From Branchiostoma floridae (Eukaryota > Chordata > Leptocardii > Amphioxiformes > Branchiostomatidae): DNA of 21,144 nt. Positions 13,001 to 18,476 of this stretch are shown piece by piece (the first letter of the stretch is position 1; every line of letters starts with the position of its first letter). Location of the stretch: the NCBI RefSeq assembly GCF_000003815.2, contig NC_049988.1, positions 12,464,372-12,485,515 of the forward strand, in the 5' to 3' direction. The position numbers were made by a program, and so were the translations under genes. The notes beneath the pieces were generated by a model. That model had not been told where the DNA came from. It saw only the letters and a list, made by a program, of their open reading frames with translations, and searched no databases.

Positions 13001-16000
13001 AGAAATATGGTGCATGGCCACATTCCATTGCTCTTCTCCTGTCTTGTTCTATGTCTTCAGGTAATACTGTAACTGCTTAACACATCTCTACATGGTCCCT
13101 CAATCAGAACATCATCTTACATGTCTTGTTGATCACTATAGAATGAGTGCTTAAATGGTGTAAACTTTCATGCAAACAGCACAGAGTCCACATGTCATAT
13201 TTGCTGCATTGCAAAAAAAGAATCGAGTTATACTTACTATGCAGTAATCATGCTAAAAGTATACTTCCCCTGCTGTTGTCACAACAATTAATGTTTACTC
13301 ATATATGTTTAGCTTAAATAAATGGAACCAGAAGTACCTTTTCCCTTTCAGTTTGCATAAATGCTCAGCTTGTAATCTTATTCTAATGCTGATTTATTAT
13401 GTTATCTGGGCATTATGTTCATACATATTAACATCAGAGCACTTGATTAATACAGATAATTCCCTGGATACTCTTTCAATCAAATGTCTCAATGGTCGTA
13501 ATCCTAAATAATTACAAGGAGACTATAAAATAACAAATTGTCTGAAGGCAAGACCGTCACTGATAAACGGGGGGTCTGTTGTGTTCTACAGGTCTGACTT
13601 TATCTACGAGCTGTTTGATACGGATGCGTACGCGAACAGAACCAGTCTGAAGAGCGGTACGGCGACAAGACAGAGGAAGAAACCAACAGTCAGCTCTCAG
13701 TTCAAGGTACAACACTTATGCATAATTTTATGCTGAGTGACATACTTTAAACACTTCATATTTTGGATGAATCCATGAGATGTACGAGGGGCATTCAATA
13801 AGTAATGTCCCTGACCCATTTCCCATAGCAGGAGATTAATGAAACTTGGCACAGTTATTAGTCTTTCTCTTCATAGGAACCACCCAGAGTTTTGCATTTC
13901 TCCCATCATTTGATGTAGCTCTGGACACCGTTCTTGTAGGACATCCCAGGTTGGTCCTCCGACAGATGCCTCATCAATGGCAGAAGAGGGACGACCAGGT
14001 CTGGGAGCTGTTTCCACAGACTTCCGGCCATGTTTAAATTCACGATGCCAGCGTTTTACAAGGTCATATGATGTGGCATCATCACCATAAGTTTTTTTCA
14101 TTTCATCAAAAGTCCCCTTTGGTGTGCGTCCTTTCAAATACAAAAACCGGATCACTGCGTGACACTCAACTTGCTCCATTTCACACCTGGTCCATTTCAC
14201 ACCTGAATCAGTTCAAACACCAGTAAATCAGTAACCACAATTAGTTCAGAGCTGTGTTTTGCAACATACAACCCATAGAGATATGACTCATTACACATGC
14301 AAAATTTCATCTAGATCAGACAACTGGAAGTTGGTCAGGGGCATTACTTATTGAATGCCCCTCGTAAAAAGAATGAACTCATTTTTGTACAGTCAAGTAA
14401 ACTACTATTATGATGAAATAGATTTTTTCATTCATATGTTTACAGAACTATGATTTGCTTGACAATGTTTGTTTCTATGCAGGAGTCCCTGCGGAGTCTG
14501 ATGACCACACTGAGTGCTGCTAACCCGTTCTTTGTCAGGTGCATCAAGCCAAACTCTCAAAAGGTATGGCATCGATTTTTCTCCATAGATGATGTAAAGT
14601 TCTTTAGTGTGTTTTCAGCATATGATATATGTGACATATGATAAAGGATGAACTATGTCTCTCTGACTGGGGACTCTATGAAAATATCAGGATGGAAAAC
14701 TTTTTGGAGTCAACAAGTTGTGCTGTACGTTTGTGTTTTTGTTCAACAAATTTTGTTGAATCTTTTTTTTGTACACTCAACACTATTCCCTACTACAGAT
14801 CTTTGTAGTTCCTCCTTTATTTTCCACAGTAACTGACTGTAAACTGTAAGCTAACTGACATGCCGGCAGCAAAGACTATGTGTCTCAGTTTGACAATCCT
14901 CCACGACTTGTCAGGGGCTTTACGTCAATCATGATAATCACCCCTTGTCAGTCTTGACATAATCTGCCAATTTGTAAGAATTCTTCTCCCATCAAGCAAT
15001 CTTCCTTGGACGTAGGTTAGACCAGCTGCTTGTCAGTGATAAGAAATGATTTCAAGTCTTATGGATCACAATGCACATTTCTGATTCTTATGTTACAGTT
15101 ACAGTTACTCTAGTAATTAACATACACTACAGTAACTGTATGCATGTAGTTGTCAAAAGTCCAGGTTACGTAATAGGAAATTATGTGTAGGAAATGCTAC
15201 AATTTTTATTTTATTTAGCATCTGATCTATAGATTTAAAAGCACAGCTGAATTGAATTGAAGTTCTGCTTGCTTTTTGTACACCATAAAAGGATGCACTG
15301 ATTGACCCTGTTTGACCCCCATTCCACAGACGTGATGTCTGGCAACCTGAATGCAGCCCAAAAAACTAAAATTACTTTTTGATCCTGGCTATACTTCAAC
15401 GGTACCTAGAAGTGCTATCTATGAAACCCTGCAGCAATGTTTCTGATAGTCACTTGATATGGAGTGATCCTTTTCATGGCTTCATAATGGTGTGGGTAAG
15501 AGGAAAAAAGAGATACCTGGATGGCATGCAAAGTGTGAAAAGTTGCTTGTTCAGATGCAAGGAGTAAAATCTAAAGCCAAAGTTTGTGATTTGTAGTGAT
15601 CTCTAGAACTTCTGAACAGTTTCCATACACCAAATTCCTTTTAAGAGAAAAATACCAAATGTCCAGTATAATAAACAAGGTTTTTGAAACAGCAACAGTT
15701 AACTCCATTGTCGCCATGCATAACATGCCTTTTCAACTACCTGAGACAAAGTGTCCATAAGCCTTTTCCACAGTCACCCTCACTCATCTATTGCCTCAAG
15801 TATGTGCTACCAACAAATTGAAATGCTTTCAACTCTAACTCAGCCCAAGCTAGCAACATCATCTGTGTTTGTGCATATTTGAATATGGCAGTTTGGCAGG
15901 TAGCTTTACTAGTTCTGGTGATGAACTCAAGAAATGATGCACCATCGTCTTGTGTTTGTGCATATTTGGATACAGCAGTTTGGGAGGTGGCTTTACGAGT

Positions 16001-16970
16001 TTTGATGATAGACTCAAGAAATGACACAACATCGTCTTGTGTTTGTGCATATTTGGATACAGCAGTTTGGGAGGTGGCTTTACGAGTTTTGATGATAGAC
16101 TCAAGAAATGACACAACATTGTCTTGTGTTTGTGCATATTTGAGTATAGCAATTTGGCAGGTGGCTTTACGAGCTCTCATGATGAACTCAAGAAATGACA
16201 GTACCTGCTGACTCAGCGGATCATATCTCTCAGGGTGACCCCATAGAAATTGCAGATGCCAGCGTTAGTGTCAGGAGGGAATGACAATGTGTTTCTTATC
16301 TCCCTGTCTGGGGCCTGCCACTGATGGATGTCTGCTCTAAAGGTCGTTTCAGATGACCTTGGTGTGACATTCACAGTTTTGGGAACTTTGTTCCTGTGAA
16401 AAATATCAGCTGATGCAGACTGTTTAAGCTACATTACCTGCCATTATTATCTCCTTTCATTAAATCATAGCCCCAGGTTGTCAAATTAAAATGATACAGT
16501 AAGTTAGCATCTAATGCATATGCTGTTTGTACATTTCAAATGCCTGGTTTGAAAATTTAATGATTTGTTTATATTATCTCTACATTTTCTGGTATCCTGT
16601 GTTTCACTTAAAGTGACAAAGTCCTGAACTCTCTTGCATCACTTAATATTCATGTCAAGATTAGTGAATGGATTTCATATTTCTCTCAGATTGAATTCAA
16701 TAGTCTGATGCATTCTCTGCATTTTCTGTTTTACATTATTTTGTTTCACTGTGTCATCAAATCCCTTACTCCTTTGCATCACTTTTTTATTTCAAGATTA
16801 GTGAATGTTACCCTTTTAATCAAAATGATTTTTGGTGTTTTGCAGTTACCCGACACGTTTGATCCCGAGCTGGTTCTGAGTCAACTGCGGTACAGCGGAA
16901 TGCTGGAGACGGTCAGGATTCGCCGCGCGGGATATCCCGTCAGGCGCACGTTTGACGACTTCTGCTACAG
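872..16970 (+). CDS. MYO10: Unconventional myosin-X-like motor domain, partial (16 exons)
   Basis: Class X myosin heavy chain, an actin-based motor that in vertebrates works at filopodia tips. The exons total 1946 bp, or 648 codons plus 2 bases. In window numbering the motor contains the P-loop GESGAGKT (119-126), switch I NNNSSRFG (177-184), switch II DIFGFE (396-401), relay helix from [14 protein letters not shown] (408 on), loop 2 (about 551-575), FVRCIKPN in exon 15 and the SH1 helix [16 protein letters not shown] (622-637). The TEDS-rule residue, 16 before the D of RDSLAM, is E345, so it is acidic as in vertebrate MYO10. Class X is preferred over VII because of [20 protein letters not shown] and GMLETVRIR; the stretch [12 protein letters not shown] is more class VII-like. 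There is no frameshift or internal stop, so it looks functional. Both ends are missing: the start exon lies upstream, and the converter, IQ motifs and tail lie downstream. The coordinates span introns; the exons are listed separately. Confidence 0.93.
1459..1489. repeat. Perfect 12-bp inverted repeat, 7-bp loop
   Basis: Arms AGGCTGATCTAT (1459-1470) and its exact reverse complement (1478-1489) flank a 7-bp loop. The outer flanks ttgtag and ctacaa can extend the stem across a small internal loop. It may be a remnant of a foldback element; nothing supports a small RNA gene. Confidence 0.8.
2590..2643. repeat. 27-bp tandem duplication (2 copies)
   Basis: Units 2590-2616 and 2617-2643 both read ttgagcaaagta, then g or t, then actagtatcatta, differing at one base. 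This is a local replication-slippage type duplication inside an intron, with no evident function. Confidence 0.9.
3032..3085. repeat. 10-bp inverted repeat, 34-bp spacer
   Basis: TTAGTTATAA at 3032-3041 is matched by its reverse complement TTATAACTAA at 3076-3085. It could be the ends of a very small foldback element or chance in AT-rich DNA. No target duplication was recognised. Confidence 0.5.
3221..3420. mobile_element. 200-bp PIF/Harbinger-like MITE, copy 1
   Basis: Ends AGGTGGTATCTCACTGCACT on the left and the reverse complement of AGGTGGTTTCTCACTGCACT on the right, with one mismatch in 20. It is flanked by TAA at 3218-3220 and 3421-3423. A 3-bp TWA target duplication is the hallmark of PIF/Harbinger transposition; assignment to that superfamily is inferred from it. 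There is no ORF, so it is non-autonomous. The interior shares gaatttcagagataaa with the copy at 6599-6779. Confidence 0.8.
3527..3717 (+). CDS. MYO10: MYO10-like exon 2 (NPY motif, before P-loop)
   Basis: Begins [20 protein letters not shown] and contains the family-wide motif [13 protein letters not shown], then NQCILI. The acceptor is ttacag and the donor gtgggt. It leaves in phase 2, with AG completed by the T of the next exon to give the Ser before the P-loop. The NPYK motif contributes to the adenine-binding side of the nucleotide pocket in myosins. Reading into the intron gives a stop within seven codons. Confidence 0.95.
3718..4709 (+). other. Intron 2 (992 bp)
   Basis: GT-AG intron between the NPY exon and the P-loop exon. 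It contains open frames at 3912-4130 and 4390-4596 that resemble no protein I know and lack exon-like splice context. No repeat was recognised. Confidence 0.8.
4710..4844 (+). CDS. MYO10: MYO10-like exon 3 (P-loop and loop 1)
   Basis: Carries the ATP-binding P-loop [20 protein letters not shown] followed by loop 1 ([18 protein letters not shown]). Loop 1 is rich in Gly, Ser and Thr where vertebrate MYO10 has a more charged sequence. The acceptor is tgtgtag and the donor gtacat; phase 2 on both sides. The final AG joins T of the next exon to give the second Ser of the conserved [10 protein letters not shown]. Confidence 0.95.
4845..5416 (+). other. Intron 3 (572 bp)
   Basis: GT-AG intron splitting the two serines of SSPIMEAF. 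AT-rich, without recognised repeats or coding sequence. Confidence 0.85.
5417..5541 (+). CDS. MYO10: MYO10-like exon 4 (switch I)
   Basis: Encodes [20 protein letters not shown] and [21 protein letters not shown]. This contains switch I (NNNSSRFG), which contacts the ATP gamma-phosphate and Mg. The acceptor is caacag; the donor gtatcc leaves one base (T) to be joined with AC as Tyr. Almost every residue up to FGKF is identical to vertebrate class X, as expected for catalytic sequence. Confidence 0.95.
5706..5804 (+). CDS. MYO10: MYO10-like exon 5
   Basis: Encodes [20 protein letters not shown] then [13 protein letters not shown], the conserved [15 protein letters not shown] block of the upper 50 kDa subdomain. 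The acceptor is cttgaag, with an unusually weak pyrimidine tract; the donor is gtaatc. It enters and leaves in phase 1. The intron before it is only 164 bp. Confidence 0.93.
6010..6113 (+). CDS. MYO10: MYO10-like exon 6
   Basis: Begins [19 protein letters not shown] and continues [16 protein letters not shown], matching the vertebrate [14 protein letters not shown] segment. The acceptor is cctacag and the donor gtgagt. Phase 1 in, phase 0 out. Reading through the donor would run into low-complexity intron sequence. Confidence 0.94.
6291..6385. mobile_element. 95-bp non-autonomous element with 9-bp target duplication
   Basis: Begins TAGCCTG and ends with its reverse complement CAGGCTA, flanked by a perfect 9-bp direct repeat tgttaatgg (6282-6290 and 6386-6394). 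A 9-bp duplication fits a MULE-like element. If one base is assigned to the element instead, an 8-bp hAT-type duplication is also possible. It has no coding capacity and its parent element is unknown. Confidence 0.75.
6401..6424. repeat. Hexanucleotide microsatellite (TGTTCA)x4
   Basis: Four perfect TGTTCA units, 21 bp upstream of the exon 7 acceptor. Length change here would alter the region that usually holds the branch point and pyrimidine tract. Confidence 0.95.
6445..6574 (+). CDS. MYO10: MYO10-like exon 7 (HVGNIKF strand)
   Basis: Residues 273-315. It encodes [20 protein letters not shown], then [23 protein letters not shown]. This is the helix and strand of the upper 50 kDa subdomain equivalent to vertebrate LLAGILHLGNIEF..GGAQV. 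The acceptor is tttcccag and the donor gtgaat. It leaves one base (G), which can be completed either by exon 8 directly or by the candidate microexon. Confidence 0.94.
6599..6779. mobile_element. 181-bp PIF/Harbinger-like MITE, copy 2
   Basis: A diverged relative of the element at 3221-3420. The inner arms (ctgcac..gggg.gctggtg.gg.actatggggttt) are inverted over about 40 bp, and the right end reads AGATGTATCTCATTGCACTT as reverse complement. The interior again holds gaatttcagagataaa. It is flanked by TTA at 6596-6598 and 6780-6782, a second TWA duplication. The left end is eroded. Confidence 0.75.
6988..7017 (+). CDS. MYO10: Candidate 30-bp cassette microexon
   Basis: A 30-bp segment bounded by a good acceptor (a pyrimidine-rich run ending ctgccag) and an acceptable donor (gaag|gtagag). 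Exon 7 leaves phase 1 and exon 8 expects phase 1. This segment preserves that phase and has no stop, inserting [10 protein letters not shown] between DKQ and ALSNAAS. The insertion would fall in a surface loop of the upper 50 kDa subdomain, where myosins vary in length. Without it the join also gives a normal myosin, so it would be alternative. There is no transcript evidence in the window; chance occurrence is possible. Confidence 0.4.
7425..7543 (+). CDS. MYO10: MYO10-like exon 8 (TEDS / cardiomyopathy loop)
   Basis: Encodes [20 protein letters not shown] and [29 protein letters not shown] is the class X form of the actin-binding cardiomyopathy loop. E345 occupies the TEDS position, so the motor should not need heavy-chain phosphorylation there (family rule, inferred). 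The acceptor is tttccag and the donor gtgagt. Phase 1 in, phase 0 out. Confidence 0.93.
7840..7986 (+). CDS. MYO10: MYO10-like exon 9 (switch II)
   Basis: 49 codons, phase 0 on both sides. Begins [19 protein letters not shown] and ends [13 protein letters not shown]. Switch II (DIFGFE, residues 396-401) couples ATP hydrolysis to lever movement. The acceptor is cccttccag and the donor gtatgt. Vertebrate MYO10 has the same RDSLAM..LY and KINSRI signatures. Confidence 0.96.
7987..8451 (+). other. Intron 9 (465 bp)
   Basis: GT-AG intron between the switch II and relay exons. AT-rich; its only recognised structure is a 15-bp tandem duplication (8152-8181). Confidence 0.85.
8152..8181. repeat. 15-bp perfect tandem duplication
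   Basis: tgtatattctaaaaa occurs twice without a spacer (8152-8166 and 8167-8181). A recent local duplication, no evident function. Confidence 0.9.
8452..8619 (+). CDS. MYO10: MYO10-like exon 10 (relay helix)
   Basis: 56 codons, phase 0 on both sides. Encodes [39 protein letters not shown] and [17 protein letters not shown]. This is the relay helix and loop that pass the nucleotide state on to the converter. The acceptor is cttctacag and the donor gtagga. Conservation with vertebrate MYO10 is near complete through the EQLEY motif. Confidence 0.96.
8881..8973 (+). CDS. MYO10: MYO10-like exon 11
   Basis: 31 codons, phase 0. Encodes [19 protein letters not shown] then [12 protein letters not shown], the conserved G-L-L-DEE-FP-TD block of the lower 50 kDa subdomain. 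The acceptor is ctctctacag and the donor gtaata. Confidence 0.94.
9148..9216 (+). CDS. MYO10: MYO10-like exon 12
   Basis: A short exon of 23 codons, phase 0. Encodes [20 protein letters not shown] then AGE, equivalent to vertebrate FYVKPRV..FGVKHYAGEV. HYAGEV is an invariant motor motif and is split here before its Val by an intron. The acceptor is tttccag and the donor gtgagc. Confidence 0.94.
9217..10463 (+). other. Intron 12 (1247 bp)
   Basis: GT-AG intron that splits HYAGE from V. It contains short open frames unlike any protein I recognise and a small hairpin (GAAGTG/CACTTC near 10202). No mobile element was recognised. Confidence 0.8.
10464..10546 (+). CDS. MYO10: MYO10-like exon 13
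   Basis: Encodes [19 protein letters not shown] and ILNILQES, with the last AG completed by G of the next exon as Arg. [14 protein letters not shown] is diagnostic for class X, while VYYDTQGFL resembles class VII more closely. The acceptor is gccacag and the donor gtgagt. Phase 0 in, phase 2 out. Confidence 0.94.
11980..12015. repeat. Imperfect hairpin and short direct repeat
   Basis: GGCCATC (11980-11986) and TGTTCC (11992-11997) pair with GGAACA and GATGGCC (12003-12015) across a small bulge. The left half also repeats, imperfectly, the sequence about 34 bp upstream (ccatcaatcttgttccc). The origin is unclear. Confidence 0.5.
12347..12519. mobile_element. 173-bp foldback MITE with ~70-bp inverted arms
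   Basis: The left arm starts TAATCTCCAGCAGATCATAT; the right arm, as reverse complement, starts TAATCTCCAAGCAGATCCTA. They stay alignable for about 70 bp (GGTAGCA, AAGATAG, AGCT-GCAAAGG). It is flanked by ggcaactgt (12338-12346) and ggaaactgt (12520-12528), a 9-bp target duplication with one mismatch. It is non-coding. The long arms would fold strongly in a transcript. Confidence 0.75.
13592..13706 (+). CDS. MYO10: MYO10-like exon 14 (loop 2)
   Basis: Residues 542-580. Begins (R)[17 protein letters not shown] and ends [13 protein letters not shown]. The divergent middle (about 552-570) is actin-binding loop 2, with basic residues K562, R568, R570, K571 and K572. The flanks DFIY-LF and PTVSSQFK match vertebrate MYO10. 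The acceptor is gttctacag and the donor gtacaa. The exon is richer in CpG than the surrounding introns. Confidence 0.93.
13785..14364 (-). mobile_element. Internally deleted mariner element (580 bp)
   Basis: Terminal inverted repeats of 31 bp (13785-13815 and 14334-14364) begin CGAGGGGCATTCAATAAGTA and differ at one base. TA dinucleotides flank both ends (13783-13784, 14365-14366), the Tc1/mariner target site duplication. Full mariners are about 1.3 kb, so more than half is missing. The transposase remnant runs on the minus strand from the right end. The element is non-autonomous but has well-kept ends. Confidence 0.92.
13871..14200 (-). pseudogene. Mariner transposase N-terminal fragment
   Basis: A 109-residue open frame. 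Residues about 10-60 ([41 protein letters not shown]) are the helix-turn-helix DNA-binding domain of Mos1-like mariner transposases, followed by the linker [13 protein letters not shown]. After about residue 80 the sequence no longer resembles a transposase I know. The catalytic D,D34D domain is absent, consistent with an internal deletion. A second in-frame Met at residue 8 (MEQVECHAV) is the likelier original start. It could at most bind inverted repeats, not cut. Confidence 0.88.
14483..14563 (+). CDS. MYO10: MYO10-like exon 15 (FVRCIKPN)
   Basis: 27 codons, phase 0. Encodes [20 protein letters not shown] then [17 protein letters not shown] is near-invariant in myosin motors. The acceptor is ctatgcag and the donor gtatgg. 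It lies 118 bp downstream of the mariner remnant that occupies the preceding intron. Confidence 0.95.
15857..16203. repeat. Tandem repeat, four units of 87 bp
   Basis: Units at 15857-15942 (86 bp), 15943-16029, 16030-16116 and 16117-16203 (87 bp each), each starting catc/catt and containing tgtttgtgcatatttg and ctcaagaaatga. The two middle units are virtually identical; the outer ones are diverged. Because 87 is 29 codons, open frames run through on both strands: minus 15788-16180 with repeated KYAQTQD..SFLE, and plus 15879-16211. I read these as a by-product of the period, not a gene. Confidence 0.93.
16578..16807. repeat. Diverged ~93-bp direct duplication next to exon 16
   Basis: 16578-16670 and 16715-16807 align at a constant offset of 137 bp. 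They share ctct.cattttctg, tgtttcact, ttgcatcactt and tcaagattagtgaatg. The second copy ends 38 bp before the exon 16 coding start, so it supplies part of the 3' splice region. Confidence 0.8.
16846..16970 (+). CDS. MYO10: MYO10-like exon 16 (SH1 helix, start of converter)
   Basis: Residues 608-648 plus two bases. Encodes [36 protein letters not shown] and DDFCY, with AG left for the next exon. The region of the SH1 and SH2 helices has [12 protein letters not shown], the class VII/X form without the reactive SH1 cysteine of muscle myosin. The acceptor is ttttgcag and the donor gtgggt. The exon is notably GC-rich, with several CpGs. The exon that completes it (R-Y-K-V-L type) is not in the window. 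Confidence 0.95.
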
Positions 16971-18398
16971 GTGGGTGGATTCCGCTGTAAAAGACATGTT
17001 CCTATCAAGTAGTATAAGTTAAAGATCCATGCAGGGGACGTGAATTCTCTGTGTTTGTGGTTCAATAAAATGGCATATAGAAGAAGCTCCCATTTATAGG
17101 CCTGGCCTGGAAGTAGCATAAAGTTGAAACACCATAAAGATCAGTCTTCTGGTGACTTTGAGAGAAAAGTCAATAACATTATGTGCCAAAATGATTGAAA
17201 ATAGTTATGATCTGTAACCTACTATGTGTTTGCATCAAAACACATTCTATTAATATAAACTGGTGTAAGAAACTATGGGCTGCATGTTTATCTGTATAAT
17301 TTTTAGTACAAAATTAAATACATTATATTTATGTTCAACATTTTTGGGAAATCTGAAGTTCAGACATGATTTTCAAAACTAGTTACTACACCTAACAGTG
17401 GTTGAAGAATAGCCAGTCTGTCTGCACCTGATAGCAAACATGGCAATTATACAGTATTATTGCACCAACAGTCCTCCAACCTGTGCACTCATGCCAAATT
17501 GGATTGAGCTTAGTGCCCTGGTATGACACCCCACAGGTTAGGCCAACTGACTTGTGCACGTGCCACCAGGTTCTTCTGATATTGCTGAGACTTGAAGCCT
17601 TTCAGTGAGAGTAATCACAGAAATGATTGTTCCTGGGTTGTGAGTTACTGTTGTAAAGCTATCAGACACACTCAGAGGTCACGGAGGTCGTGTCTCTGAC
17701 GCAAACAGTGCGGCTGTTCTCTGAGTGGTTTTTCATGGTAAAGCTTACATCATGTACATTGCTTACAAAGTCTCACTAATAGGCACTTAGTGTTGTTTCA
17801 TTGAATTTTAGGAGGACGAGACAGCCAAGAACATTTCTGACCTGTGGATATCTTATATTCTACATATCCCTTGAAATTTGTTCTTAAGATCATTCCATGA
17901 TGGAAAAAAAGTTCTGTATACCGCCCTTCAGCGTAACACACCAGTTCCTTGGTCTCCTGACACTTCCAAAACAAACTGCTTTATAGCAGCATTCACACTT
18001 AAGTGTTGCAAGTACTTACAATCTGCCCTCCAGCTGCTTTGTAAGAGTTGCGAGTCCTTGGAGGTTTTTGACCTGAATGGAAATTTACGTTGATGCAGTG
18101 AGTGGTGATACTTCAGTTTCTGAGTGAACTCAGTAATCACACAGTGTGGGTGGTGCTCATTAGTGACAAGCTGATAATAGTTCTGTGGAAAGGGTTATCC
18201 TTCAACTGCACTTCAAGTTAAACCCTGTTGTAATGCGTTCAAGTTTGATAAGCCCCTTCCCTTGACTTGTAAGTACGCATGTATGTGCTTGGAATTACAA
18301 GGTAAAAATGTCAGGAGAGTAGTTTGCAACATTTTGTCCATGGATTTCTGTCCGTCTTTTGAACCAGTATACCTTTTAAACAGTAGTTCAAACAGTAC

Positions 18399-18476
18399 TT
18401 AACCTTAAGCACACTAACTTATTTGTTTTGCACTCCAATCCATATTGGTTTAGATAGATAGCAGAAAGAAGGTTAA
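18399..18476. repeat. Possible 70-bp TTAA-flanked mini-element
   Basis: TTAA-CCTT at 18399-18406 and AAGG-TTAA at 18469-18476 are inverted. TTAA duplications are typical of piggyBac, but a 4-bp terminal repeat is weak evidence. The right end (18459-18476) is an exact reverse complement of 1136-1153, which suggests a dispersed repeat family. Confidence 0.35.

Larger units (their letters stand above)
10547..13591 (+). other. Intron 13 (3045 bp)
   Basis: GT-AG intron between the NRDTF exon and the loop 2 exon. It holds an imperfect hairpin (11980-12015) and the 173-bp foldback element (12347-12519). The remaining sequence shows no exon or repeat that I can identify. Confidence 0.8.
13707..14482 (+). 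other. Intron 14 (776 bp), mostly mariner remnant
   Basis: GT-AG intron after the loop 2 exon. Three quarters of it is the 580-bp mariner derivative, so the ancestral intron was probably only about 200 bp. Confidence 0.85.
14564..16845 (+). other. Intron 15 (2282 bp)
   Basis: GT-AG intron before the SH1 exon. It holds inverted TACAGTTACT/AGTAACTGTA motifs near 15090-15140, the 87-bp tandem array (15857-16203) and a 93-bp duplicated segment (16578-16670 and 16715-16807). The stretch 14564-15080 shows nothing recognisable. Confidence 0.8.

Noticed and set aside
15788-16180. A 130-residue minus-strand repeat protein (KYAQTQD..SFLE units).
   Set aside because: The frame is open only because the tandem repeat period is a multiple of three; the plus strand is open too, and there is no known family or splice context.
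17878-18140. Overlapping open frames on both strands as a transposon or gene fragment.
   Set aside because: No recognisable domain, no terminal repeats and no splice context.
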